DNA from: Streptomyces sclerotialus
Lineage (GTDB): Bacteria > Actinomycetota > Actinomycetes > Streptomycetales > Streptomycetaceae
DNA length: 64,000 nt
Assembly (NCBI GenBank): GCA_000719105.1
Contig: JODX01000002.1
Location: 248,001-312,000, forward strand
Direction of reading: 5' to 3'
The notes below the pieces were generated by a model that saw nothing but the letters and a program-made list of their open reading frames with translations, was not told the origin of the DNA and did not search any database. The position numbers were made by a program, and so were the translations under genes. Of this stretch, positions 51,409 through 60,518 are shown in pieces; the stretch's first letter is position 1, and each line of letters starts with the position of its first letter.

Positions 51409-53016
51409 CTAGAGCGGGATGTTGCCGTGCTTCTTCGGCGGCAGGCTCGCCCGCTTCGTGCGGAGCTGACGCAGGCCGCGCACGATGTGGGACCGGGTGT
51501 CGGACGGCATGACCACCGCGTCGACGTAGCCGCGCTCGGCCGCCGTGTACGGGTTGAGCAGCGCGTCCTCGTACTCCTGGATCAGCCGGGCCCGCACGTC
51601 CTCGCGCTCCTCCTCCGCGGCGTCCGCGATGGTGCGCCGGTGCAGGATGTTGACCGCGCCCTGGGCGCCCATCACGGCGATCTGGGCGGTCGGCCAGGCG
51701 AGGTTGAGGTCCGCGCCCAGGTGCTTGGAGCCCATCACGTCGTACGCGCCGCCGAACGCCTTGCGGGTGATGACCGTGATCAGCGGGACCGTGGCCTCGG
51801 CGTACGCGTAGATCAGCTTGGCGCCGCGGCGGATGATGCCCTCGTGCTCCTGGCCGACGCCCGGCAGGAAGCCGGGGACGTCGACGAAGGTCAGGACGGG
51901 CACGTTGAAGGCGTCGCAGGTGCGCACGAAGCGCGCGGCCTTCTCGGAGGCGTCGATGTCCAGGCAGCCCGCGAACTGCATCGGCTGGTTGGCGACGATG
52001 CCCACCGGGCGGCCCTCGACGCGGCCGAAGCCCGTGATGATGTTCGGCGCGAACAGCGGCTGCGTCTCGAAGAACTCGGCGTCGTCCAGCACGTGCTCGA
52101 TGACCGTCCGCATGTCGTACGGCTGGTTCGCGCTGTCCGGGATCAGCGTGTCCAGCTCGCGGTCCTCGTCGGTGAGGGCGAGGTCCGCCTCCTCCGGGAA
52201 CGCGGGGGGCTCGCTGAGGTTGTTGGACGGCAGGTACGACAGCAGCTGCTTGACGTACTCGATGGCGTCCTTCTCGTCGCCCGCCATGTGATGGGCCACG
52301 CCCGAGGCCGTGTTGTGGGTGCGCGCGCCGCCCAGCTCCTCGAAGCCGACGTCCTCGCCGGTCACCGTCTTGATGACGTCGGGTCCGGTGATGAACATGT
52401 GCGAGGTCTGGTCGACCATCACCGTGAAGTCGGTGATCGCGGGCGAGTACACCGCGCCGCCCGCGCACGGGCCGACGACCAGGCTGATCTGCGGGATGAC
52501 ACCGGAGGCGTGGGTGTTGCGGCGGAAGATCTCGCCGTACGCGCCGAGCGAGGCCACGCCCTCCTGGATGCGGGCGCCGCCGGAGTCGTTGATGCCGATG
52601 ACGGGGCAGCCCGTCTTCAGCGCCCAGTCCATGACCTTGACGATCTTCTGCCCGTAGACCTCGCCGAGGGCTCCGCCGAAGACCGTGAAGTCCTGCGAGA
52701 AGACGGCCACCGGGCGGCCGTCCACCGTGCCGTAGCCGGTGACCACCCCGTCGCCGTACGGGCGGTTGCTCTCCAGGCCGAAGTTGGTGGAACGGTGCTG
52801 GGCGAACTCGTCGAACTCGACGAACGAGTCGTCGTCCAGCAGCAGCTCGACGCGCTCACGCGCCGTCAGCTTGCCCTTCGCGTGCTGCTTCTCCACCGCG
52901 CGCGCGGAGCCGGCGTGCGTCGCTTCGTGGATGCGGCGCCTCAGATCCGCGAGCTTGCCCGCAGTGGTGTGGATGTCGATCTCCTGGATCTCCTGGCGCT
53001 CTTCCGGCTCGGACAT
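51409..53016 (-). CDS. pccB: Propionyl-CoA carboxylase beta subunit
   Basis: This 535-residue carboxyltransferase moves CO2 from biotin on the alpha subunit to propionyl-CoA (or acetyl-CoA), giving methylmalonyl-CoA for polyketides and branched lipids. Oxyanion-hole features are SGGARIQEG and [12 protein letters not shown] in the N-terminal half and GVGQEHEG and [16 protein letters not shown] in the C-terminal half. The residue preceding the tail [10 protein letters not shown], and the ending KKHGNIPL, match S. coelicolor PccB closely. ATG 53016 is the start. It is in one operon with the epsilon gene. Confidence 0.93.
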   Translation of the reverse strand: MSEPEERQEIQEIDIHTTAGKLADLRRRIHEATHAGSARAVEKQHAKGKLTARERVELLLDDDSFVEFDEFAQHRSTNFGLESNRPYGDGVVTGYGTVDGRPVAVFSQDFTVFGGALGEVYGQKIVKVMDWALKTGCPVIGINDSGGARIQEGVASLGAYGEIFRRNTHASGVIPQISLVVGPCAGGAVYSPAITDFTVMVDQTSHMFITGPDVIKTVTGEDVGFEELGGARTHNTASGVAHHMAGDEKDAIEYVKQLLSYLPSNNLSEPPAFPEEADLALTDEDRELDTLIPDSANQPYDMRTVIEHVLDDAEFFETQPLFAPNIITGFGRVEGRPVGIVANQPMQFAGCLDIDASEKAARFVRTCDAFNVPVLTFVDVPGFLPGVGQEHEGIIRRGAKLIYAYAEATVPLITVITRKAFGGAYDVMGSKHLGADLNLAWPTAQIAVMGAQGAVNILHRRTIADAAEEEREDVRARLIQEYEDALLNPYTAAERGYVDAVVMPSDTRSHIVRGLRQLRTKRASLPPKKHGNIPL

Positions 53017-53186
53017 CGGGATGCGGCTCCCTGCCTGCTCATGGGGACGTGAGAGTGGCGTACTCGGTACGGGCACCTGCTCGGTACCTGCTACCTGCTC
53101 AGAAGTGGGGACGGTTACTCATCCGTAGCGTAGTGCTGTGCCTACGGTTCGGCAGTGCGGCGTTGACCACACCTAGGGTGGGTTTC

Positions 53187-54059
53187 ATGACGCCGCAGCA
53201 ACCCTCAGACCCGAACGACCGGCCGCCCGGCGGCCGCTGGTCCGACCTGGACCGCCCGCCCCTCGACCAGGCGGCCCTGCGCCGCGCGCTGCTGCGCGGG
53301 GGCGGGCTGTGGAGCTCGCTGGACGTGGTGCCCGTGACGGGCTCCACCAACACCGACCTCGCGGAGCGCGCCGCGGACCTCCCCGAGGGCGCGGTGCTCG
53401 TCGCCGAGGAGCAGCACTCCGCCCGCGGCCGGCTGGACCGCACCTGGACGGCTCCGGCCCGCTCCGGGCTGTTCTTCTCGGTGCTGCTCCGGCCGGCCGA
53501 GGTTCCCCTCGCACGCTGGGGCTGGCTGCCGCTGCTCACCGGGGTGGCGGTGGCGACCGGGCTGTCCCGCGCGGCCGGCGTGGACACGGCGCTGAAGTGG
53601 CCCAACGACCTGCTCGTGACGGTCGGCACCGAGGAACGCAAGACCGGCGGCATCCTCGCCGAGCGCGCCGGCCCCGACGGCGTGGTGATGGGCGTCGGCA
53701 TCAACGTCTCGCTCCGCGCCGACGAACTGCCCGTGCCCACGGCCGGTTCGCTTGCGCTCGCGGGCGCGGCGAACACGGACCGCGACCCGCTGCTGCGGGC
53801 CGTGCTGCGCTCCCTCGAGCACTGGTACGGGACGTGGCGCGCGGCCGGGGGCGACCCGGCCGTGAGCGGTCTGCAGGAGACGTACGCGGCCGGCTGCGCG
53901 ACCCTGGGCCGCAAGGTCCGCGCGGAACTGCCCGGCGACCGCTCGCTCCTCGGGGAGGCGGTCGCGGTCGACGGCGACGGACGCCTGGTGCTGGCCACGG
54001 AGGACGGTGTGCAGGAGCCCGTCGGAGCCGGGGACATCGTGCATCTGCGGCCCGTGTGA
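53187..54059 (+). CDS. birA: Biotin-[acetyl-CoA-carboxylase] ligase
   Basis: This 290-residue enzyme attaches biotin to the BCCP lysine of AccA2 and others. The biotinyl-AMP loop is SARGRLDRTW (near residue 78), the KWPNDL motif follows at about residue 134, and GVGINVS near 171. It lacks the N-terminal HTH of E. coli BirA, so it should not act as a repressor (group I). The C-terminal SH3-like domain is present. ATG 53187 is 7 nt after TAGGGT, suggesting leaderless transcription. It is divergent from pccB, its pathway partner. Confidence 0.9.
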   Translation: MTPQQPSDPNDRPPGGRWSDLDRPPLDQAALRRALLRGGGLWSSLDVVPVTGSTNTDLAERAADLPEGAVLVAEEQHSARGRLDRTWTAPARSGLFFSVLLRPAEVPLARWGWLPLLTGVAVATGLSRAAGVDTALKWPNDLLVTVGTEERKTGGILAERAGPDGVVMGVGINVSLRADELPVPTAGSLALAGAANTDRDPLLRAVLRSLEHWYGTWRAAGGDPAVSGLQETYAAGCATLGRKVRAELPGDRSLLGEAVAVDGDGRLVLATEDGVQEPVGAGDIVHLRPV

Positions 54060-54109
54060 CGGGTGCTGCCCGAGGGGTACTCGGCCGGGCCGGGTGACCG
54101 GCGGGGTCA

Positions 54110-54140
54110 CCGGCCGGGCGGGAAAACCCGGCCCGGTCGG
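54110..54140 (+). terminator. Possible hairpin terminator after birA
   Basis: A GC-rich imperfect stem around an AAAA loop lies about 50 nt after the birA stop. One bulge weakens the case. Confidence 0.4.
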
Positions 54141-54241
54141 TGCGGAGGACGGTCCCTGACCAAGGAGTGAGCCAGCGCACACCTGCCGTACAGTTGAGGC
54201 CGGTCGATACCTGACCGTGGCAGATCGGAAGGGCAGCAGGC

Positions 54242-55468
54242 GTGACCGTCGACGACACGGGTTCCGGCACGGGCGCACAGCACGCCCCCGGCGGCGGCCC
54301 GGACCGTACCGCCGGATCCGCCGGTGACGCGTCGGACGCACGGGGCGGGCGGGCCGAAGGGTGGGCCCGGGCGGACGCGCCGGGCCGCTCCGGCGCGCAG
54401 AACCCCGACCTCGCCGAGGACCCGCTGGCCCTCCGCCTCGAACAGCTCATCCTCGGTGCCGAGCGCCGCTACACCCCCTTCCAGGCGGCCCGCAGCGCGG
54501 GCGTCTCCATGGAGCTGGCCTCCCGCTTCTGGCGGGCCATGGGCTTCCCCGACATAGGGCAGGCCAAGGCGCTCACCGAGGCGGACGTCCTCGCGCTGCG
54601 CCGGCTGGCCGGTCTGGTCGAGGCCGGGCTGCTCAGCGAGGCGATGGCGGTGCAGGTGGCCCGCTCCACCGGCCAGACCACGGCCCGGCTCGCCGAATGG
54701 CAGATCGACTCCTTCCTGGAGGGGCTGACGGAGCCCCCGGAACCCGGCATGACGCGCACCGAGGTCACCTATCCGCTGGTGGAGCTGCTGCTGCCGGAGC
54801 TGGAGGAGTTCCTCGTCTTCGTCTGGCGGCGCCAGCTCGCCGCCGCGACCAGCCGGGTCGTGCAGGCCGCCGACGACGAGGAGATGGTCGACCGCCGGCT
54901 CGCCGTCGGCTTCGCCGACCTGGTCGGCTTCACCCGGCTGACGCGCCGGATGGAGGAGGAGGAGCTGGGCGAGCTCGTCGAGGCCTTCGAGACCACCGCC
55001 GCGGACCTCGTGGCCGCGCGCGGCGGCCGGCTCATCAAGACGCTCGGCGACGAGGTGCTGTACGCCGCGGACGACGCGGGCGTGGCCGCCGAGATCGCGC
55101 TCCGCCTGATCGAGACCATGGCCAACGACGAGACGATGCCGGAACTGCGCGTCGGCATGGCGTTCGGCACGGTGACGACGCGGATGGGCGACGTCTTCGG
55201 TACGACGGTCAACCTGGCCTCGCGGCTCACCTCCATAGCCCCGAGGGACGCGGTGCTGGTGGACACCGCGTTCGCGGAGGAGATCATCCGGACCGGCGAC
55301 GCCCCCGTCTCCGAGGCGGAGGCCGCCGAGGCCGCGGCCGCCGCGGAGAAGGAGGGCGAGGAGCCGCCCACATACCGCTTCGCGCTCCAGCCGATGTACC
55401 AGCGGCCGGTGCGCGGGCTGGGCGTCGTGGAGCCGTGGCTGCTGACGCGGCGGGCCGAGGGGACCTAG
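54242..55468 (+). CDS. cyaA: Class III adenylate cyclase
   Basis: This 408-residue protein makes cAMP. A Gly/Ser-rich start and a central helical region (LALRLEQLILGAERRYTPF and after) precede the catalytic domain at about residues 215-345. Metal aspartates are in GFADLVGF and KTLGDEVLYAADD; VGMAFGTVTTRMGDVFGTTVNLASRLTS has the substrate and transition-state residues. After about residue 345 an Ala/Glu stretch leads to FALQPMYQRPVRGLG. It has no membrane segment. Next to birA, it is in the same place as the cya gene of S. coelicolor, where cAMP is needed for germination and growth. GTG 54242 is the start. Confidence 0.9.
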   Translation: MTVDDTGSGTGAQHAPGGGPDRTAGSAGDASDARGGRAEGWARADAPGRSGAQNPDLAEDPLALRLEQLILGAERRYTPFQAARSAGVSMELASRFWRAMGFPDIGQAKALTEADVLALRRLAGLVEAGLLSEAMAVQVARSTGQTTARLAEWQIDSFLEGLTEPPEPGMTRTEVTYPLVELLLPELEEFLVFVWRRQLAAATSRVVQAADDEEMVDRRLAVGFADLVGFTRLTRRMEEEELGELVEAFETTAADLVAARGGRLIKTLGDEVLYAADDAGVAAEIALRLIETMANDETMPELRVGMAFGTVTTRMGDVFGTTVNLASRLTSIAPRDAVLVDTAFAEEIIRTGDAPVSEAEAAEAAAAAEKEGEEPPTYRFALQPMYQRPVRGLGVVEPWLLTRRAEGT

Positions 55469-56145
55469 GGGGTCGTTCCTCCGGTCAAAAGCTCGCCGCC
55501 CACGCACATGCCGATGATGGGCAGGCACAGGCCCGGCGGGCGGTGTCCGGGGTCCGGTGCGGGGGCGGGGCCGTTCGGAGCGGGCTGGGGTGTGGTGGGT
55601 GGGCTGGTGACTTGTCCCGGTGTCTTTTCCTGCTCCTTTCCTTGTTTTTGTGCTTGTTCTTGTTTCTGTGATGTGTGTGCCGTTGGAATGCCGTCGGAGG
55701 CGGTAGTGGCTACCGGGGCCGCCGGGGGCCGCGCGCCGGGAGGGTGCGACGCGGTGACGGCGGGTGCGGGCGGAGGTACGGCTGTCGCGCTCCGGGCCGG
55801 GGTGGAGGCGGAACCGGTGCCGCCCCTGGATACGGAGCCGTGGCGCCGGTCCGGGTCCGGGCCCGGACCAGGGTTCGTGGGACGCGTCGGGGGCGCCGGG
55901 TCTTCGGGCGCCGCCGCGTGGGCCGGGTCGTCGGCGTCGGCGGCCTGCGGTTCGCCCCGGCCGGCTCCCGCGCCGCCGCCGAGCGGCGCGGGCACCAGCC
56001 CCGCGAGGCTCAGCGCCCCCGCCGCCAGGGCGATACCGCCCAGCGCCAAGAACGCTCCCTGAGCACGTGGTTTGCGGTGCCGGCCCGGACCGGTGCGCGC
56101 TGTCCGTGGTTTCTCCGTGTACTCCGCGGTCGTCGTCCTCTTCAC
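55465..56145 (-). CDS. Proline-rich, membrane-anchored protein of unknown function
   Basis: This 226-residue protein has a basic start, one hydrophobic segment near residues 31-53 (AFLALGGIALAAGALSLAGLV), and then some 140 residues rich in Pro, Ala, Thr and Gly with a Gln/Lys/Glu patch (QKQEQAQKQGKEQEK). A short C-terminal block with two cysteines (GLCLPIIGMCVGG) might close a disulfide. I recognise no family. It overlaps the cyaA stop by four bases, in convergent orientation. The repetitive middle appears disordered, consistent with a wall-spanning region. Confidence 0.65.
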   Translation of the reverse strand: MKRTTTAEYTEKPRTARTGPGRHRKPRAQGAFLALGGIALAAGALSLAGLVPAPLGGGAGAGRGEPQAADADDPAHAAAPEDPAPPTRPTNPGPGPDPDRRHGSVSRGGTGSASTPARSATAVPPPAPAVTASHPPGARPPAAPVATTASDGIPTAHTSQKQEQAQKQGKEQEKTPGQVTSPPTTPQPAPNGPAPAPDPGHRPPGLCLPIIGMCVGGELLTGGTTP

Positions 56146-56314
56146 GGCGTTCCCTCCCCTGAGCGCCCTGCGCCCCCTGTGCGCTGTGCGGTGCGCAGGC
56201 TATGCACCCATGGAAGGGGCCGTAAGGGAGTCGGTAGGACCGTCACACGAACGACTGACGTGGACCAGCACTTCCGCCGGCCGGGAACCGGCTGCGATGA
56301 TCGTGGGCGCTGTA

Positions 56315-56332
56315 GGTTAACTGTCGTTAACC
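56315..56332. promoter_or_regulatory. Palindrome upstream of enoyl-CoA hydratase
   Basis: GGTTAACTGTCGTTAACC has perfect 7-bp arms around a 4-nt centre, 25 nt before the start codon. A CGTTGAC pair follows at 56333 and 56339. It looks like a repressor site; none of the window's regulators is an obvious match. Confidence 0.55.
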
Positions 56333-56357
56333 GTTGACCGTTGACCGGGAGGGTGTC

Positions 56358-57164
56358 ATGGCGGAGCAGGCCGAGGAGCGGCGGTTCGGGGAGTTCGTGG
56401 GCGTGCGGCGGCACGGGTGCGTCGCGGAGCTCGTCCTCGACCGGCCGAAGGCCATGAACGCGGTCTCGACACAGATGGCCCGCTCGATCGCCGGTGCCTG
56501 CGAGGCCCTCGCAGCCGACCGGGACGCGCGCGTGGTGGTGCTGACCTCCACGCATGAGCGGGCCTTCTGCGTGGGCGCCGATCTGAAGGAGCGCAACTCC
56601 TTCAGCGACGCCGACCTCGTGCGCCAGCGGCCCGTCGCGCGCGCCGCGTACACCGGGGTGCTCGAGCTGCCGATGCCGACGATCGCGGCCGTGCACGGCT
56701 TCGCGCTGGGCGGCGGGTTCGAGCTGGCCCTGTCGTGCGATCTGATCGTGGCGGACCGCACGGCGGTGGTCGGGCTGCCCGAGGTGTCCGTGGGCGTGAT
56801 CCCGGGCGGTGGCGGCACGCAGCTGCTGCCGCGCCGGGTGGGGGCCGCGCGCGCCGCCGAGCTGATCTTCACCGCCCGGCGGCTGGAGGCCGCCGAGGCG
56901 CGGGAGCTGGGGCTCGTCGACGAGCTGGTGGACGCGGGTGAGGACCGTACGGAGGCGCTGGCGCTGGCCGCCCGGATCGCGGGGAACTCACCCGTGGGGC
57001 TGCGGGCCGCCAAGCGTGCGATGCGGCTCGGGCACGGGCTGGACCTGCGGGCCGGGCTCGAGGTGGAGGACGCGGCGTGGCGGTCCGTCGCCTTCTCCGG
57101 GGACCGGGCGGAGGGTGTCGCGGCGTTCAACGAGAAGCGCGCGCCGGAGTGGCCCGGGGAGTAG
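56358..57164 (+). CDS. Enoyl-CoA hydratase/isomerase
   Basis: This 268-residue crotonase-fold enzyme hydrates the double bond of enoyl-CoA in fatty or branched acid breakdown. CoA-binding and oxyanion-hole residues are in FCVGADLKERN and VHGFALGGGFELALSCD; the PEVSVGVIPGGGGTQLLPRRVG segment holds a catalytic Glu position. The late SPVGLRAAKRAM is typical. GGGAGGG precedes ATG 56358. Substrate cannot be told; a leucine or fatty-acid role is possible. It has its own palindrome upstream and ends 77 nt before the GGDEF gene. Confidence 0.88.
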   Translation: MAEQAEERRFGEFVGVRRHGCVAELVLDRPKAMNAVSTQMARSIAGACEALAADRDARVVVLTSTHERAFCVGADLKERNSFSDADLVRQRPVARAAYTGVLELPMPTIAAVHGFALGGGFELALSCDLIVADRTAVVGLPEVSVGVIPGGGGTQLLPRRVGAARAAELIFTARRLEAAEARELGLVDELVDAGEDRTEALALAARIAGNSPVGLRAAKRAMRLGHGLDLRAGLEVEDAAWRSVAFSGDRAEGVAAFNEKRAPEWPGE

Positions 57165-57241
57165 TCCCGGGAGTGGTCCCGGGGCCGCCCGGTCGCCGTA
57201 CCAATGCATCAAAACGGGATAAAACTCCCTAGTCTGGACGG

Positions 57242-58408
57242 ATGGGTGAGGACGTACGGTTGCGGGCCGTGGTGGCCTTGGCGCAGGGGATGGCGGCCGC
57301 GCACACCCCCCGCGAGTCCTGGCGGGCGGCGGCCGTGGGCGTGTGCCGCGCGCTGGACGGCGGCTTCGCCGCGCTGTCGGTGTGGGAGCGGGAGCTGGGC
57401 CGGCTGCGCGTGCTGGTGAACGCCGGGGACAGGGCGCCGGACGAGGAGGAGTTCCCGGAGGCGGAGGCCTATCCGGTCCACCGGTTCCCGGAGATCACCG
57501 AGTTCCTGCACGAGCGGTGGGCGGGCGGGGCCGGACCCGGCGCATGGGTGGAGACGGCGGCCGGGCCGGCCGGGCCCGCCGGTGCGGAGAGGTACTGCCA
57601 CCAGCGGGTCGCGGCCCTGCGCCGCCGGGGCCGGAGTTCCTGTGTGGTGGCGCCCGTCGTGCTGCACGGGCGCGCCTGGGGCGAGCTGTATGTCGCACGT
57701 GCGGCCGGGGCGGAGGCGTTCCGTGCCGAGGACGCCGAGTTCGCGACCGTGCTGGCGGCCGTCGTCGCGGCCGGGATCGCGCAGACCGAGCGGCTGGAGG
57801 AGGCCCGGCAGCTGGCGTTCACGGACGCGCTGACGGGGCTCGCCAACCGCCGGGCGGTCGATGTGCGGCTCGGTGAGGCGATCGGGCGGCACCGCGCCGA
57901 CGGGACCGTCGTGAGCCTGGTGGTCTGTGACATGAACGGGCTGAAGTGGGTCAACGACACCCATGGCCACGCCGCGGGGGACCGGCTGCTGGAACGGTTC
58001 AGCTCGGTGCTGTCGCTGTGCGGCGCGATGCTGCCGGGTGCGCTGGCGGCGCGGCTCGGCGGTGACGAGTTCTGTCTGCTGGCGGTGGGCCCGCCCGCGG
58101 ACGACGTGGTACGGGTGGCCGATGAACTCTGCCGCCGGGCGGACGAGTTGGAGCTGGGCGAGGGCGTCGCCTGCGGGGTGGCGTCCACCCAGGACCCCAT
58201 CGGCGCCGTACGGTCACCGCGCCGGCTGTTCCGGCTCGCGGACGCGGCCCAGTACCGGGCGAAGGCGGAGCGTTCGCCGGAGCCGGTGGTGGCGGGCCGG
58301 CAGGGGCCGGACGATCCGGTGGTGCGGCTGGCGGACCGCCCCGAGGAGGGGCGCTCGGCCTCGGCGGCGCCGAGGGAGCGGCGCCGAATCCGTGGCCGCA
58401 GACGGTAA
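57242..58408 (+). CDS. GAF-GGDEF protein (probable diguanylate cyclase)
   Basis: This 388-residue soluble protein has a GAF-like sensor at about residues 8-160 and a GGDEF domain at about 185-345 starting with AFTDALTGLANRRAVD. The active-site motif is intact (RLGGDEFCLL), so it could make c-di-GMP, which controls the switch to sporulation in Streptomyces. The RxxD inhibitory site is missing: the residues five before GGDEF do not fit. No EAL domain follows; the tail is Pro/Arg-rich. ATG 57242 is the start. Confidence 0.88.
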   Translation: MGEDVRLRAVVALAQGMAAAHTPRESWRAAAVGVCRALDGGFAALSVWERELGRLRVLVNAGDRAPDEEEFPEAEAYPVHRFPEITEFLHERWAGGAGPGAWVETAAGPAGPAGAERYCHQRVAALRRRGRSSCVVAPVVLHGRAWGELYVARAAGAEAFRAEDAEFATVLAAVVAAGIAQTERLEEARQLAFTDALTGLANRRAVDVRLGEAIGRHRADGTVVSLVVCDMNGLKWVNDTHGHAAGDRLLERFSSVLSLCGAMLPGALAARLGGDEFCLLAVGPPADDVVRVADELCRRADELELGEGVACGVASTQDPIGAVRSPRRLFRLADAAQYRAKAERSPEPVVAGRQGPDDPVVRLADRPEEGRSASAAPRERRRIRGRRR

Positions 58409-58430
58409 GGATCTCACCCCGGGACCGCTC

Positions 58431-58466
58431 GTGACATTCGGCGATTCAATACCTACGATCCTGAAT
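58431..58466 (+). promoter_or_regulatory. Probable hutH promoter with overlapping inverted repeat
   Basis: GTGACA (58431-58436) and TACGAT (58454-58459) are 17 bases apart and place transcription at or just before ATG 58467. ATTCA (58444-58448) and TGAAT (58462-58466) form an inverted repeat over the -10, a likely operator. Confidence 0.6.
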
Positions 58467-60020
58467 ATGAATATGCACTCTGTGGACACGGTGGTGCTCG
58501 GGACCTCCGGTGCCACCGCGGCCGACGTCGTCGCCGTGGCACGGGGCGGCGCCCGGGTAGTACTCGCCGACGAGGCGGTGGCGGCCCTGACCGCCGCCCG
58601 CGAGATTGTGGACGCGCTGGCGGCCAAGCCGGACCCCGTCTACGGCGTCTCCACCGGCTTCGGCGCCCTCGCCACCCGGCACATCGGCCCGGAGCTGCGC
58701 ACCCGGCTGCAGCGCAACATCGTGCGCTCGCACGCCGCCGGCATGGGCCCGCGCGTGGAGCGCGAGGTGGTCCGCGCCCTGATGTTCCTGCGCCTGAAGA
58801 CCGTCTGCTCCGGCCACACGGGCGTACGGCCCGAGGTCGCGCGGACCATGGCCGCCGTACTCAACGCGGGCATCACCCCGGTCGTCCACGAGTACGGCTC
58901 GCTGGGCTGCTCCGGCGATCTCGCGCCGCTGTCCCACTGCGCGCTGACCCTGATGGGCGAGGGCGAGGCGGAGGGCCCCGACGGCGTCGTCCGCCCGGCG
59001 GGCGAGCTGCTGGCCGCCCACGGCATCACCCCCGTCGAACTCCGCGAGAAGGAGGGGCTCGCCCTCCTCAACGGCACCGACGGCATGCTCGGCATGCTGT
59101 TCATGGCCCTCGCCGACCTCGACCTGCTGTACAAGTCGGCGGACGTCACGGCGGCCCTGACCCTGGAGGCCCTGCTCGGCACGGACCGCGTGCTCGCCCC
59201 CGAGCTGCACGCCATCCGCCCGCACCCCGGCCAGGCCGCCTCGGCCGCCAACATGCTGGCGGTGCTGAAGGGTTCGGGTCTGACCGGCCATCACCAGGAC
59301 GACGCGCCCCGCGTCCAGGACGCCTACTCGGTGCGCTGCGCCCCGCAGGTCGCGGGCGCGGGCCGGGACACGATCGCCCACGCGCGCGTGGTGGCCGAGC
59401 GGGAGCTGGCGGCGGCGGTGGACAACCCCGTGGTCCTTCCGGACGGGCGCGTCGAGTCCAACGGGAACTTCCACGGGGCCCCGGTCGCGTACGTCCTCGA
59501 CTTCCTCGCCGTCGCGGCCGCGGACCTCGCCTCCATCGCGGAGCGCCGTACGGACCGCCTCCTCGACAAGAACCGCAGCCACGGGCTGCCGCCGTTCCTC
59601 GCGGACGACCCCGGTGTCGACTCCGGGCTGATGATCGCCCAGTACACGCAGGCGGCCCTGGTGAGCGAGCTGAAGCGGCTCGCGGTCCCCGCGTCCGCGG
59701 ACTCCATCCCCTCCTCGGCCATGCAGGAGGACCATGTCTCGATGGGCTGGTCCGCGGCGCGCAAGCTGCGTACCGCGGTCGACGCCCTGACCCGGGTCCT
59801 CGCCGTCGAGCTGTACGCGGCCACGCGCGCGGTCGAACTGCGCGAGGGGCTGACCCCGGCCCCGGCCACCCGGGCGGTCGTCGCGGCCCTGCGCGAGGCC
59901 GGCGCCGGCGGACCGGGACCCGACCGCTACCTCGCACCCGACCTGGCGGCGGCCGAGGCGTTCGTGCGGGAGGGGCGGCTGGTCGCGGCGGTGGAGGCGG
60001 TGACCGGCCCGCTGGCGTAG
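58467..60020 (+). CDS. hutH: Histidine ammonia-lyase
   Basis: This 517-residue enzyme removes ammonia from histidine to give urocanate, the first step of histidine use. Its MIO prosthetic group forms from the CSG of GSLGCSGDLAPLSH (near residues 148-150); Cys replaces the usual Ala, as in other Streptomyces HutH. VYGVSTGFGALA gives the catalytic Tyr loop, and SSAMQEDHVSMG is present. The start is ATG 58467 or 58473, both close to the promoter, so the mRNA is leaderless or nearly so. No other hut gene is adjacent; they are scattered in Streptomyces. Confidence 0.95.
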   Translation: MNMHSVDTVVLGTSGATAADVVAVARGGARVVLADEAVAALTAAREIVDALAAKPDPVYGVSTGFGALATRHIGPELRTRLQRNIVRSHAAGMGPRVEREVVRALMFLRLKTVCSGHTGVRPEVARTMAAVLNAGITPVVHEYGSLGCSGDLAPLSHCALTLMGEGEAEGPDGVVRPAGELLAAHGITPVELREKEGLALLNGTDGMLGMLFMALADLDLLYKSADVTAALTLEALLGTDRVLAPELHAIRPHPGQAASAANMLAVLKGSGLTGHHQDDAPRVQDAYSVRCAPQVAGAGRDTIAHARVVAERELAAAVDNPVVLPDGRVESNGNFHGAPVAYVLDFLAVAAADLASIAERRTDRLLDKNRSHGLPPFLADDPGVDSGLMIAQYTQAALVSELKRLAVPASADSIPSSAMQEDHVSMGWSAARKLRTAVDALTRVLAVELYAATRAVELREGLTPAPATRAVVAALREAGAGGPGPDRYLAPDLAAAEAFVREGRLVAAVEAVTGPLA

Positions 60021-60037
60021 CGCCGCGCCGGGGGTGA

Positions 60038-60065
60038 GGGCTGCCTGCCGGACGGCGGGCAGCCC
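60038..60065. terminator. Hairpin terminator after hutH
   Basis: An 8-bp outer stem (60038-60045 and 60058-60065) with further inner pairing lies between hutH and the convergent LAxTG protein gene. Confidence 0.65.
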
Positions 60066-60069
60066 CGGT

Positions 60070-60408
60070 TCAGGAGAGGGCCGCGCGTTCCCGGCGTACC
60101 GAGTACGCCACGAAACCCGCGCCCAGGCTCAGGGAGAGGGCGCCACCGACGACGTACGGGGTGGTGTCGAAGCTTCCGGTGTCGGCGAGGCGGGTGTGTG
60201 CGGTGGCGGCCGATCCGGCGGAGTCCGCGGACTCCGTGCCCGGATCCGTGGTCGTGCTGGTGCTGCTGGTCGTCTCCTGGTGCCCCGGCTCGTTCTGGGT
60301 GGCGTTGGCGGACGGGACGAACCACAGGGCCGCGAGGAGTGTTCCCGCGGCGGTGGCGGTCAGCAACGTCCGACGTGCGGTGGACGACGGTCGGCGTGCG
60401 GCGGACAC
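60070..60408 (-). CDS. LAxTG-anchored cell-wall protein
   Basis: This 112-residue secreted protein has an Arg-rich signal peptide (ending near SANA) and a Ser/Thr/Asp-rich mature stretch of only 40 residues. The sorting signal is LADTG (near residue 75), then a hydrophobic segment (YVVGGALSLSLGAGFVAYSV) and RRERAALS. LAxTG is the class E sortase pattern of Streptomyces, as on long chaplins, so it should be linked to the wall. The short exposed part suggests a spacer or a small surface factor. GTG 60408 is the start. No sortase gene is in the window. Confidence 0.8.
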   Translation of the reverse strand: MSAARRPSSTARRTLLTATAAGTLLAALWFVPSANATQNEPGHQETTSSTSTTTDPGTESADSAGSAATAHTRLADTGSFDTTPYVVGGALSLSLGAGFVAYSVRRERAALS

Positions 60409-60518
60409 GTAATATCGATCCCCTTGTGGCGCTGGCGAATTGGCCGTGTGGAGCGATGCTAGTGAAAGCCGCGGGTCGCGGGAAACCCGGGCTGCCGGTC
60501 GGCCGTACGCTCGCCGTC

